Assembly: GCF_026262505.1 (NCBI RefSeq)
Contig: NC_067206.1
Location: 9,792,268 to 9,856,267, forward strand
DNA length: 64,000 nt
Direction: 5' to 3'
Source of the DNA: Trichomonas vaginalis G3
Taxonomy: Eukaryota; Parabasalia; Trichomonadida; Trichomonadidae
Shown: piece after piece, positions 20,032-29,020 of the stretch
Layout: each line of letters begins with the position of its first letter
How positions within the stretch are numbered: position 1 is the first letter of the stretch
The notes under the pieces: generated by a model
What the model was told of the DNA's origin: nothing
The model's input: only the letters and a program-made list of their open reading frames with translations
The model's database searches: none
Position numbers and translations under genes: made by a program

Positions 20032-20853
20032 CTATTTCAAACCACATTTACTTACTAGTAAAATTTCTTTGTTATGACACTTTCTCCAGTTTATAGGACC
20101 TCTCTCATATTCTATCTTATCGTATCTAAACTCATAGTCATGTATGTCCTCTAACCATCTCATGACACTTTCCAAACCACTTTTATCGGATGTAAAGTAA
20201 AAGCATGGATGGTTATGTAAAACGTCTAAAGTTTCTAAAGAGTCTCTCAAAGTCCAGTCTACTTGGTATTGAAATCCATGTTTATAGAACGGCGGGTCTA
20301 CTATAAAGAAAACATTTTCCTTGTCTTTATATTTTTTCATACAAATCTGTCAATGACATCTCACAACAAACTCTATACCCTCAATATATTTTTCTATGTC
20401 CTCTTTGAAAACATTTGTATAGTTAAGATATAAACTTTTGACATAAGTGTTTCAATGTCATGAACTCTTATAGCACCACACTATATAATAGTCTAGCAGA
20501 TATACTATCCCAGTCTATATATTCTGCTTTTTTTCAAAACCTCTCTGACAGTATTTTTCTTATCTAATGGTATACGTTCCATCTTACCTATAGGTATCTT
20601 TTCTTTCAACTCACTCAATATTTTGTTTGTGTCTGGTATATGTTTGAGACGGTTCATATAGTTGTCGAAGTCATTGCATATAATCTTTGAGTCTGGGAAT
20701 ATTGTATGGCACAGATGGGATATATATAGAAACTTCCACCGAACAAATCTACAAATGTTAGACCATTCGGTAGTTTCTTAAGTTCTCTCAATAGAATATC
20801 TTTACATCTACTCTTATTTCCAAAGAAGGGTAACGTGGTTTTGTAAAATTCAT
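20032..20853 (-). pseudogene. Dam-like N6-adenine DNA methyltransferase (copy A, frameshifted)
   Basis: Starts at the complement of 20853 and ends at 20032. The last 102 residues are open (20340-20032) and begin with the catalytic DPPF motif (FFIVDPPFYKHG). The N-terminal part, with VDLFGGSFY as AdoMet-binding motif I near 20745, is broken by several one-base indels. This is the D12 class (Dam/MboIIA) layout: motif I near the N-terminus, catalytic motif later. It may modify element or host DNA. B carries the same gene (21414-22228), also broken. Confidence 0.75.
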
Positions 20854-20935
20854 TTTATATACAATAAAAATGTTTTTTTCCTGAAAAGTGACAGAAAAGT
20901 GACAAAACATTTACGAAGAAATCTTGAAAATTCAA

Positions 20936-20984
20936 GAGGGTAGAAAAGAGGTTAGAAAAGAGGTTATATCTAACCTTCTACCCT
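20936..20984. repeat. GGTAGAA hairpin repeat near the right end of A
   Basis: Inverted copy of the intergenic hairpin with its AAACATTATTTTTG tail, between the Dam-like gene and the right terminal repeat. The same order hairpin, tail, 25-bp unit and terminus is seen at the left end of A, so the inverted similarity of the two ends extends beyond the terminus itself. Confidence 0.75.
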
Positions 20985-21009
20985 AAACATTATTTTTGTC
21001 TGATTTTAC

Positions 21010-21140
21010 GAAGAAGTCTTGACAAAACATGAAAACATATATAATTTGTGAAAAGCTCCTGGAAGACCCGTATATAAGAACTTCATTTATACTAAACATC
21101 TTCAGGGCTAGAAGGCACGAAGTGCCTGGAAGCCCCACTA

Positions 21141-21171
<31 letters not shown>
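21010..21171 (-). repeat. Element A right terminal inverted repeat
   Basis: Inverted copy of 3240-3395. The hairpin is GGGCT (21105-21109) with AGCCC (21131-21135), and AGGCAC (21113-21118) with GTGCCT (21122-21127). The element ends with a 29-T run, followed by GATAA (21172-21176), the repeat of 3235-3239. Confidence 0.88.
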
Positions 21172-21216
21172 GATAATAACCAAATATGTAATAACGAAAT
21201 CTAATTTGGGAATATA
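21172..21216. other. 45-bp spacer between elements A and B
   Basis: The only DNA between the two elements. It begins with the A-side GATAA and ends with the B-side ATATA (21212-21216), which recurs at 44961-44965. The simplest reading is that both elements landed 40 bp apart in one host intergenic region and that this is host DNA. Confidence 0.65.
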
Positions 21217-21305
21217 AAAAAAAAAAAAAAAAAAAAAAAAAAGGTAGTGGGGCTTCCAGGGCTGCGCCCCTCTAGCCCTGAAGATGTTTAGTATTAAATG
21301 AAGTT
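21217..21305 (+). repeat. Element B left terminal inverted repeat
   Basis: 26-A run, then GGTAGTGGGGCTTCC and a hairpin with stem AGGGC-TGC-GCCCC. Compared with the right end it lacks one G and one T, so its stem is imperfect. After the hairpin it follows the A terminus (GAAGTTCTTATATACGGGTC) more closely than B's own right end does. Confidence 0.82.
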
Positions 21306-21413
21306 CTTATATACGGGTCTTCCAGGAGCTTTTCACAAAATATATATGTTTTCATGTTTTGTCACTTTTCTGTCACTTTTCAGGTAAAAACATTTTTATT
21401 ATATATATATAAA

Positions 21414-22228
21414 ATGAATTTTACAAAAACCACCGTTACCTTCTTTGGAAATAAGAGTAGATGTAAAGATATTCATTGAGAGAACTTAAGAAACTACCGA
21501 ATGGTCTAACATTTGTAGATTTGTTCGGTGGAAGTTTCTATATATCTCATTTGTGCCATACTGTATTCCTGACTCAAAGATTATATGCAATGACTTCGAC
21601 AACTATATAACCGTCTCAAACATATACCAGACACAAAACAAAATATTGAAAGATTAAAAGAAAATACCTATAGGTAAGATGGAACGTATACCATTAGATA
21701 AGAAAAAATACTGTCAGAGAGGTTTTGAAAAAGGCAGAGTATATTGACTGGGATAGTATATCTGCTAGACTATTATATAGTGGTGCTATAAGAGTTCATG
21801 ACATTGAAACACTTATGTCAAAAGTTTTATATCTTAACTATACAAATGTTTTCAAAGAGAACATAGAAAAATATATTAGGGTATAGAGTTTGTGAGATGT
21901 CATTGGACAGAGTTGTATGAAAAATATAAAGACAAGGAAAATGTTTTCTTTATAGTGGACCCGCCGTTCTATAACACATGGGATTTTCAAATACCAAGTA
22001 GACTGGACTTTGAGAGACTCTTTAGAAAACTTTAGACGTTTTACATAACCATCCATGCTTTTACTTTACATCCGATAAAAGTGGTTTGGAAAGTGTCATG
22101 AGATGGTTAGAGACATACATGACTATGAGTTTAGATACGATAAGATAGAATATGAGAGAGGTCCTATAAACTGGAGAAAGTGTCATAACAAAGAAATTTT
22201 ACTAGTAAGTAAATGTGGTTTGAAATAG
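21414..22228 (+). pseudogene. Dam-like N6-adenine DNA methyltransferase (copy B, frameshifted)
   Basis: ATG 21414 lies about 170 bp from the A-run. Motif I (VDLFGGS) is near 21515-21535 and the DPP catalytic motif near 21958-21970. A stop appears after 18 codons because one base is lost near 21474, and further indels follow (for example near 21980, 22020 and 22110). The breaks differ from those in A. Placement at the terminus opposite the virion block is the same in both elements. Confidence 0.75.
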
Positions 22229-22368
22229 GACTACTTGTTTTAGGTTTTTTTCCATTGTGTCATTTACTTATTTGACGTGGCAGAAAGATATAGAGAATAT
22301 GAAGATGAACCAATGCCTGCAAATGTTCAGTATATGTACTCGTAAGAGATATTTTTATCTAATATTAA

Positions 22369-22728
22369 ATGGACGCACAGAACTTAGCGAATGCACAGCA
22401 ACCTGGACAACCAAACCCAGAGAATATTCCAAATGAAGTTAGAATACAAACTGCAATGGCAAACTATGGTCAAGTGCCAACAGATGTACAAATGCAAACT
22501 GCCATGTCAAATGACGCTGCGTTAGTTTGCCACCATGGTATGCAAATATGAGATGGAAAGAGTTTTATACAAACCCTGAAGTGGGATATAAACAACTTTA
22601 TGCAGATGACGCGAACACAGGAGTTGACCCAGAATATGTTTTCTACCAGAGAAAACAGAATGTATGAGCTCCAGTTAAAGAATGCTATGGAACTCAACAG
22701 GAGACGTAAGAGACTAGGCGGACATTAG
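22369..22728 (+). pseudogene. Small virion-like protein, about 119 codons (copy B, one frameshift)
   Basis: MDAQNLANAQQPGQPNPENI start, Gln/Pro/Asn-rich first half, then a basic C-terminus (LNRRRKRLGGH). One base, probably a G, is missing near 22527, so the frame stops at 22549-22551 and continues in another frame to 22728. It resembles in style the small, basic core proteins of Maverick-type virions, but no family is recognised. It is followed 18 bp later by the amphipathic protein gene. Confidence 0.65.
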
Positions 22729-22746
22729 ATTTTTACATATAGTAAA

Positions 22747-22989
22747 ATGGGTTTCTTTGGAAGAATAGGAAACTTCTTTCGAAATGTTGGAAGAGGTATA
22801 TGGAATGGAATAAAATCTGTCGGAAGAGGAATTTGGAACGGAGTCAAAAATATTGGTAAAAGAGTAGGTCAGTTCGTTGGTATTATACCCAAAGACCCTG
22901 AACCAGAAGAGCAAGCTCCTGTTATACAACAGCCTGAACCTGCACCACAGTCTAGTTGGCAACCAAATCCAACACCTCAACCGTATTAA
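22747..22989 (+). CDS. Small amphipathic, Pro/Gln-tailed virion-like protein
   Basis: Intact 80-residue frame starting MGFFGRIGNFFRNVGRGIWN. It has tandem amphipathic segments, (S)VGRGIWNG(I/V)K twice, then an acidic Pro/Gln-rich tail. This layout (short glycine-rich amphipathic helix at the very N-terminus, flexible tail) is what membrane-active minor capsid proteins such as adenovirus pVI-type proteins show; the match is by style, not by motif, so the role is inferred. A second, longer protein of the same style is at 26121-26522. A shredded copy is recognisable in A at about 19460-19240. Confidence 0.7.
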   Translation: MGFFGRIGNFFRNVGRGIWNGIKSVGRGIWNGVKNIGKRVGQFVGIIPKDPEPEEQAPVIQQPEPAPQSSWQPNPTPQPY

Positions 22990-23064
22990 AAAATTATATT
23001 TTTATCGTTCGATAGTAGTTGTATATGAAACTAAGTTCTAAGTAAAACGCATGGTATAATGGAA

Positions 23065-23842
23065 TTATTCTTTTTCTTCCATCTGTAGTAAACCATACTT
23101 GAAAGTCTGAAATACTTCCACTTGGTGGTTCGTATAACTTTGTAGGTTTTTCGTAAAAGTCATTTGCCAAGCATAAGAAAGAGTTTTGGGCGCCAGAAAA
23201 TGAAGCATGAACAATAATAGCAGCTGGTCGAAAACATCTTTAAATAAATATGGTTCATCTCTTGCATATCGACTGTAAATATTTGCTAAAGGAAGTTCGA
23301 CTTTCTGATTTAACATTCTTTGCAAATAATACCATGACATTGCAGTGAATTCTGTATATATTTGTTCGTCTTTCTTTGGATTGTCTTCGTAGATTTGAAA
23401 TGACACTTGTGAATTTTGTTTGTCATATACAATTCTCACATAAAGTGTGCTCTCGGTATTTGCATATTCATCAGCATATTTTGCATAACATGAATTTATT
23501 TTATCTTCTATATTTTTTAACGCAGTCTGTAGAGAAGATGAAAGGTCAACTTGTATTAGCTCAATTTCTTCCCACATTTTTTCGTTTCCCTTCAGATATA
23601 TAATCTATATGAAACCTTACAATAAATGGAAAACTTTTATCTTCTACAGACACAAACTTCATTCTACGAAAGCCAATAGCTTTTGTGACAGATGGGTCTC
23701 TTAGCCATCTTAATGGGTAGTCAAAACGATAGCCTTCATGCTTTACGGTCTCTGTCTCAAACTTTTGACCGACATTCGTAAAAAGTTCATCTAATGGTTT
23801 AGTTGTAGCAACTCTTGAATTTTCTTTTTCTATTGAAAGCAT
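23065..23842 (-). pseudogene. Element protein of unknown function, about 258 residues (one frameshift)
   Basis: Two overlapping frames (23842-23561 and 23577-23065) join if one base is removed from a GGG run near 23592; the predicted protein would then be about 258 residues. It diverges from the fibre gene at 23861 with only 18 bp between start codons. It has no transmembrane segment or known motif; the middle is helical with aromatic residues. Being opposite the fibre gene, it could be a fibre chaperone or attachment partner, which is speculation. Confidence 0.6.
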
Positions 23843-23860
23843 ATTTTATCTAGAATAAAA

Positions 23861-25149
23861 ATGTCGAAAGAAACAGCGTCTATGAGAGAAATACAACACA
23901 ACCGACAACTCATTTTGCAAGCTCTAAATAAGAACACAACAAACTTTTCAAACTATTCTAAGATATCTGAGTCATTGAAAGAAGGAAACTTAAAACTGAC
24001 GATAAACCCAATGACAGATGAGTTTCTGTTTCAAGACAGTAAGAACCATACTGTCTGTGTAAATCCAACAAAAGGAACTTTAAACGAGAAGCCTATAAAG
24101 AACTTCTTTTGAAAGCAGATGTTGACAACAAAGCTGACAAAGAGTATGTCATTGAAAAAGTTCAAGAAGAACATGACAGAGCAGATGCAACATATGCAAC
24201 GAAAGAGGATGTTGAAAAGAAAGCAGATAAAACATATGTTAACGATGAGTTAGCATGTGTGGCTAGTGCATTAGATAAGAAGGCAGATAAGGAATATGTG
24301 GATGAAAAAGACAATGAAATTAAAGAAAGGGTTGAATGGTACCATGAACGGACTTCAAAGATTTTAAAAACTAAAGCCGATACAGGATGGGTTTCAGGGT
24401 GTTTAGACCTTAAAGCCGACAAAGAAACTGTAGATATGTTGACACAAACGGTTTCAAGTCATACCAGAGGTTTAATGGAAGATGGACAACAGTTGAAAGA
24501 GCTTGAGAAAGGTGTTACAGAGTTAAGGAATACAAAAGCAGACTCGACATGGATAAAAGGATATGTAGATGCAACAAAAGAACGTATTTTCGCATGGACA
24601 GAAGGAACATACCCACAAAAATATCATAGACATAGCATCTCTGACGTAAATGAACTTGAAGAAAAGTTATATAAAAAAGCAGACAAAACAGAGCTTCAAA
24701 CATTAAAGACAGAAATACTTCAAACAGTATATCCTATAGGTTCTATTTATACGTCAATGAACTCTACCAGACCAGAAGTAGTACTTGGTTTTGGAACTTG
24801 GACTCAAATAGTCGACAGGTTTTTGTATTGTGCAAACTCTTCAAAGGAAACAGGTGGAAGTAAAACGATTTCAGGTGAAAATTTACCTGCACACAGTCAC
24901 TACATAGATTTAAGTACATCTCAAGCAGGTTGGCATAAGCATAGATATTGGGATTGGTCAGGAATGACAAAAGGTAAAGGATATGATGTTAAAGACAACG
25001 TTAAGTTTGCTATAAATTGTTACTGGAGTGACACTCAGGGAGATGGAAACCATACACATAACGTTTCAGGATATACGCAAACAACGGGACAAAGTAAAGA
25101 CTACATGCCACCTTACATGACAGTTTACGCATGGTATAGAAATGCTTAG
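23861..25149 (+). pseudogene. Trimeric fibre-like protein with phage tail-collar C-terminal domain (one frameshift)
   Basis: Frames 23861-24112 and 24109-25149 form one gene of about 429 codons; the second frame has no ATG at the join and is entered by a one-base shift near 24095-24110. The middle has repeated KAD(K/T) modules (KADKEYV, KADKTYV, KADKETV, KADSTWI, KADKTEL) spaced as in trimeric coiled-coil fibres. The last 145 residues match the tail-collar/short fibre domain: YPIGSIYTS, GFGTW, RFLYC, GGSKT, LPAHSH, GDGNHTHNV and PPYMTVYAWYR. Such proteins bind receptors on phages and giant viruses. Here it probably is a virion surface fibre; the His-rich HSH and HTH motifs could bind metal as in T4 gp12-like tips. 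Confidence 0.8.
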
Positions 25150-26104
25150 TCGTCATTTTCAACTTCTTTAGCATATTCGTCAGGAGTTGTCTTATATTTG
25201 TTAGGAACTGTCTTTGAAAGTATACCACCTTGAACTTTGACAAGTTTGAAACGAGGTCTGACAATAGTAGTTTTATCTTCTGCTTGCAGTCTGTACATTT
25301 TGCCATGTTTGCCTAAAACTTCATAATATTCTCTTGTATACTTTCTTCTATTTTTACGAACACGAATGTGAGTACCTGTCGAGTTCCCATTGTTGTCATA
25401 GTCAATAGTATTTTCATATGGGTCGCGTTTAGGTATTTCTATTTTTACTTTGTCACCTTTCTGAAGTTTGAAGCCTGGCATTCTTTCTTGTTTGTCTCTT
25501 TTGACTAAACTATTAAATATATAGTCTTTCTCTAAGTCAGGGTTTTTTTCATTTCTTCAGGGGAATGGTTTCCCAAACCTTTTTGTTTACGGCTATTGTA
25601 AATATTTAAAACTTGTCTCATCTTTGCCATGGAGAAGTGTCTGTACTTGTCGTCATATGACATTTCATCTACCTCACCACCTTGTGGTTGGTTTAAGTCT
25701 CTTAAGATTTTTATACAACTGTCAATGACACCAAGAGCAGAATGGTTTTGGTCGACAATGAAATATTGGTTTACATTTTTTGAACGCAGATAGTTTTTAA
25801 TATCGTCTGATTTGAAAGAACTTTCACAGTCAGATGTCAGTTTTGTTGGATGGTATTTGTCAACGAATATTGTCAAAGCAGTTTTCACATCTAAAATATT
25901 TTTGGACCATAATGGTATGGCTTCACAGTATCTTGTGTTTTGACCGACAAATATTAGCCAGTATGGTGGTCCATCTTCTCTATACCTCGGAATGTTTTCC
26001 AAGATATCCATAAACCAAGCATTTGGTGTTGAACTAAAGATTTTTACCATGAGTGCTTTCTTTGTTGCCTTAGAAACATACGGGTCCTTGTTTGAATTCG
26101 TCAT
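25146..26104 (-). pseudogene. Retroviral-type (rve, RNase H fold) integrase with C-terminal barrel domain, one frameshift
   Basis: The catalytic core is open from 26104 to 25532. It has Asp33 (AWFMDILE), Asp92 (KLTSDCESSF) and, 36 positions later, Asp128 in GVIDSCIKILRD where Glu is usual. The C-terminal part (25481-25146, GDKVKIEIP, REYYEVLGKHGKMYRLQ) is an SH3/chromo-type barrel as in Maverick integrases. They join if one base is changed in the A-run near 25546-25552. The frame lacks the N-terminal zinc domain, so the start may be truncated. The enzyme would insert element DNA and create the 5-bp duplication. The start is 16 bp from the divergent gene at 26121. Confidence 0.85.
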
Positions 26105-26120
26105 TTTTACCCTGTAAGAA

Positions 26121-26522
26121 ATGGGTTTATTTGGCGCATTAGCAGGAGTTGCATCCAGATTTTTGCCCGCAGTGGGAACACTAGCCAGAGGTGCATTTGG
26201 AATTGGAAGGAAGATTTTGAGTACATTAGGTATACTTAAAGAGAAAGCACAACCTATTATACAAACTGTACAGAAAGGTTGGGAGGTAGCACGAGATGCA
26301 ACAAATCTTATTCCAAATCCTGAAACAAGAGGAAAAGTTCAAGGATGGATGGACAATGTAGGAAGAGAAGCAGGAAACTACTATAACAAAGCAAATGACT
26401 ACTATAACCAAGCAGGGCACTATATGGACCAAGGTGAAAGATTCTTTAACAGAGGATATAACCATGCACAACAGTGGGTAAACAACAACCAACCTCAACC
26501 GCCTCAAACGTGGGGAATGTAA
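26121..26522 (+). CDS. Amphipathic glycine-rich minor virion-like protein
   Basis: Intact 133-residue frame, MGLFGALAGVASRFLPAVGT at the start. A strongly amphipathic, glycine/alanine-rich N-terminus is followed by a helical middle (IQTVQKGWEVARDATNLIP) and a Tyr/Asn/Gln-rich tail. The style fits minor capsid proteins that act on membranes at entry; no family motif is present, so this is inference. It starts three small genes transcribed in the same direction (26121, 26542, 26717). Confidence 0.7.
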   Translation: MGLFGALAGVASRFLPAVGTLARGAFGIGRKILSTLGILKEKAQPIIQTVQKGWEVARDATNLIPNPETRGKVQGWMDNVGREAGNYYNKANDYYNQAGHYMDQGERFFNRGYNHAQQWVNNNQPQPPQTWGM

Positions 26523-26541
26523 ATTTTTTTACTGAGATGAA

Positions 26542-26697
26542 ATGAACAATACAGCATTGAGACAAATGGGTTCAAGATGGATTTGTCGACTTCCAGCAGT
26601 TACACAACCACGTGTTTGTCAAGTCCTCCCTATACCTCAGGAAGTTTTAGACCGACTTAAAAAACCTAAACAACCAGTTGAAAACAAACCAAACTAA
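26542..26697 (+). CDS. Small element protein, 51 residues
   Basis: ATG 26542 to TAA 26697, too short for most ORF cut-offs. It starts MNNTALRQMGSRWICRLPAV and is basic and proline-rich. The upstream bases TTTTTTACTGAGATGAA are repeated exactly before the next gene at 26717, which argues that both are real genes with duplicated leaders. Confidence 0.6.
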   Translation: MNNTALRQMGSRWICRLPAVTQPRVCQVLPIPQEVLDRLKKPKQPVENKPN

Positions 26698-26716
26698 AAT
26701 TTTTTACTGAGATGAA

Positions 26717-27301
26717 ATGACCGAAGAAGTTGAAACGGTAGATTTGACACCACAAACAAAAAGTTCAGAACCATTGTCAAAACCTGTCAAAGAACTTACA
26801 GATGAAGAGAAAAATTCAATAATAGAAAGTGCCAGGTCTGGAAATACAAACCCTAACTATAAAGTCACTTTTCATAGAAATGGAACGGCTAGTATCTCAA
26901 AAAAGAAACAGACTCTCACAAATAAAATATTGAAGTCTGAAGGAGCTTTCGAGACAACAGATGGGAAGGTATACTTCACTGACGAACAGTTCATTATAGA
27001 ACATCTCATTGACTTAGAGTCAAAATATTCTAAACTTTACAACAAACACAAAAAGTTGAAAGGAAAACAAAGACAGATGGCATATGATATTTACGAAGAT
27101 GTTGACGACACAACCATACCTGCAAGTGAGGTAAAGTCAGAGGAACCGAAAAGTGACGAAAAACCGATAGAAGAAGGGAAGCCAAAAACTGAAGAAAAAC
27201 CAAAACCAAAGTTTAGTATTCAAACTAAACCAAGTCAACCTTCATTAGCTGGTATGGGTTGGCGTCAAAGGCTTATGGCAGCCGGTGGTTATGTAAAGTA
27301 A
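26717..27301 (+). CDS. Charged element protein of unknown function, 194 residues
   Basis: Intact. Acidic N-terminus, a middle segment with a possible short beta domain (NPNYKVTFHRNGTASISKKK), a helical stretch (FIIEHLIDLESKYSKLYNKHKKLKGK), then Glu/Lys/Pro-rich linker and a small C-terminal motif (GMGWRQRLMAAGGYVK). No known family. It follows the 51-residue gene with the same leader sequence; a virion core or assembly role is a guess from context. Confidence 0.7.
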   Translation: MTEEVETVDLTPQTKSSEPLSKPVKELTDEEKNSIIESARSGNTNPNYKVTFHRNGTASISKKKQTLTNKILKSEGAFETTDGKVYFTDEQFIIEHLIDLESKYSKLYNKHKKLKGKQRQMAYDIYEDVDDTTIPASEVKSEEPKSDEKPIEEGKPKTEEKPKPKFSIQTKPSQPSLAGMGWRQRLMAAGGYVK

Positions 27302-27352
27302 AGGAAAAAACAGTATATTTTTCAAAAAAATATTTTTTTTATTTTATTTGAA

Positions 27353-27937
27353 ATGTACGCTGAGTTTGTTGGAACAGACCGTTGGGAAACTTGTTTGTTA
27401 GATGAGAAATATGAAATTCACTGTTGTGAGTCATTTGAAGTCAGAAACAAAAAGACAAAAAGAGTTTTAAGCGAATGGGAGCAAAATGACGGATATGCTA
27501 GGATGAGGATTGGTGGAAAACACTATCTTAAACATGTTGTCATTGCAACTCATTTTATACTGAATCCTAACAATTTACCTTTTGTAGACCATATAAACCA
27601 TATAAGAAATGACAATAGACTTGAAAATTTACGTTGGGTCACTTGTTCTGAAAACAGTAAGAACATAGGCAAATTTAGAGATATTGTATTCGAATTTGTC
27701 GACGAACTAGAAGATGAAGCAATTGAAATTACAGACTATGGTAAGCATACGTTTGAGTTTTACTACTATAGCGAAGAACAGGACTCTTTCTACCTTTATA
27801 CCGGCGTAAACTATAGAAAATTACAAGTATGTTTTACTAAGGCAGGCTGTGCTTATGTAAACACTAGAGATACAGATGGAAAAAAAGTTCATATATTTCT
27901 TAACAAATTCAAGAAGCTATATGGCATACAATTTTAA
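27353..27937 (+). CDS. Free-standing HNH endonuclease with NUMOD4-like N-terminus (intact copy)
   Basis: 194 residues. The N-terminal RWETCLLDEKYEIHCCESFEV resembles the NUMOD4 motif of phage HNH enzymes. The HNH core reads YLKHVVIATHFI, then LPFVDHINHIRNDNRLENLRWVT, with the conserved DHINHIRNDNR segment around residues 80-91. Such enzymes cut a specific site and promote their own copying. A second, broken copy lies between the helicase and the next gene in B (35646-35065), while A lacks one at the same place. The gene follows an AAAAAAATATTTTTTTT promoter-like tract. Confidence 0.88.
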   Translation: MYAEFVGTDRWETCLLDEKYEIHCCESFEVRNKKTKRVLSEWEQNDGYARMRIGGKHYLKHVVIATHFILNPNNLPFVDHINHIRNDNRLENLRWVTCSENSKNIGKFRDIVFEFVDELEDEAIEITDYGKHTFEFYYYSEEQDSFYLYTGVNYRKLQVCFTKAGCAYVNTRDTDGKKVHIFLNKFKKLYGIQF

Positions 27938-28278
27938 AACAGTATATTTTTACATATATTAAATGTTTCAGGTTGAAAGAATACGGTGGAGCCAAAAGTG
28001 GCTCGACCTCAAAACAAACATTTTATGAGCTTACAAAGGGTGTTATGAATGAATTCAGCAACATACATCCCGACCTCGTTCATTTTGTTGCTAAATTCAG
28101 TAAAAATAATGTTTAGGGTAGATGGGTATATCTAACCTCTTTTCTAACCTCTTTTCTACCCTCTTAAATTTTCATGAATTTCCTTAAGATAGAAAAAAAT
28201 AAAACTAACTTTATTTTTTTTAAGTTTGGTCATCCTTCACTGTATGACAAATATACTATATTTTACTTAAAAATATGC

Positions 28279-28357
28279 AAGCGGCTCATAGCTCAGTGGT
28301 ATGGGCTACCTCGCTACAGGCGTCGAAGACCTCGGTTCAAATCCCGATTCGCGCAAG
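28279..28357 (+). tRNA. tRNA-like sequence, probably degenerate; anticodon not assignable
   Basis: It contains a box A-like TAGCTCAGTGGTA with a D-stem GCTC/GGGC and a box B-like GGTTCAAATCCCGA. One more G before TTC would give a perfect T-stem (TCGGG/CCCGA), so a base seems lost. The 3' end TTCGCGCA pairs with the 5' GCG for only three bases, and I cannot form a proper anticodon stem. It is probably a tRNA pseudogene or a tRNA-derived end. Confidence 0.45.
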
Positions 28358-28392
28358 TTTTTTCCTTTTATGCAGTGAAATTTCATGTACAT

Positions 28393-28512
28393 AGGTTACT
28401 TTGGTGTTAGACCCTAGTGAAGAAAATAGAACGATATAAGTTTACATTTGTAAGGTTACTTTGGTGTTAGACCCTAGTGAAGAAAATAGAACGATAGGAG
28501 TTTACATTTGTA
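28393..28512. repeat. 60-bp direct repeat, two copies
   Basis: Two adjacent copies (28393-28452 and 28453-28512) starting AGGTTACTTTGGTGTTAGAC; the second differs by only a few bases. They lie between the tRNA-like sequence and the minisatellite. Confidence 0.9.
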
Positions 28513-28520
28513 AAGTTGGA

Positions 28521-28939
28521 CGATAAAAATCTCTGCTACTAGCAGTACTGCTACTGACAGTAAAAATACTGCTACTGTCAGTAAAAGTACTGCTACTGTC
28601 AGAAAAAGTACTGCTACTGTCAGTAAAAGTACTGCTACTGTCAGTAAAAGTACTGCTACTGTCAGTAAAAGTACTGCTACTGACAGTAAAAGTACTGCTA
28701 CGAGCAGTAAAAAGGAAAATTTGAGAGGGTTTTCGACGATAAAGTACTGCTACTGTCAGTAAAAGTACTGCTACTGTCAGTAAAAGTACTGCTACTGTCA
28801 GTAAAAGTACTGCTACTGTCAGTAAAAGTACTGCTACTGTCAGTAAAAGTACTGCTACTGTCAGAAAAAGTACTGCTACTGTCAGTAAAAGTACTGCTAC
28901 TGTCAGTAAAAGTACTGCTAGTAGCAGAGATTTTTATCG
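28521..28939. repeat. 21-bp minisatellite with perfect 29-bp inverted ends
   Basis: About 17 copies of a 21-bp unit (AGTACTGCTACTGTCAGTAA plus A), interrupted once at about 28700-28745. Most units are near-palindromic (ACTG...CAGT) and could form hairpins. The left edge, starting CGATAAAAATCTCTGCTACT at 28521, is repeated inverted and without mismatch at 28911-28939. A minus-strand frame through it encodes a Ser/Thr repeat but has no gene-like features. Confidence 0.88.
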
Positions 28940-29020
28940 TTGTGGTCCGACGGTTAAGCCACAAAAGAATGTCCGACGTCCCACCAAAAAATATTTTTTA
29001 TTTTTATTGTAAGAACAGAA

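Larger units (their letters stand above)
3240..21171. mobile_element. Element A: Maverick/Polinton-like virus-derived element, about 17.9 kb
   Basis: The element begins with an A-run and ends with a T-run, and inside these the two ends are inverted copies for about 130 bp. GATAA flanks both outer edges. It encodes a large Q-rich structural protein, capsid, penton-like, helicase, packaging ATPase and Dam-like genes in the same relative order as element B, but in opposite orientation in the window. Nearly all its genes carry frameshifts. The block from about 15.8 to 19.5 kb is heavily scrambled and a 25-N gap lies at 19635-19659. No integrase is readable in A; if it was present it was in the scrambled block. 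The class assignment rests on gene content, the terminal inverted repeats and the short duplication, as known for Mavericks and polinton-like viruses. Confidence 0.85.
27938..29020. other. Repeat-rich gene-free zone of element B
   Basis: About 1.1 kb between the HNH and KilA-N genes. In order: the 47-bp repeat shared with A (27971-28017), a degenerate GGTAGAA hairpin (28113-28163), a tRNA-like sequence (about 28279-28357), a 60-bp direct repeat (28393-28512), a 21-bp minisatellite bounded by a 29-bp inverted repeat (28521-28939), and a short MSDVPP start remnant (28972). I see no protein gene. It looks like a hot spot for insertion and recombination. Confidence 0.75.

Noticed and set aside
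28698-28964. Minus-strand 88-codon Ser/Thr repeat frame (SSTFTDS) as a gene
   Set aside because: It is only the translation of the 21-bp minisatellite, whose length happens to be a multiple of three; there is no start context and no non-repeat domain.
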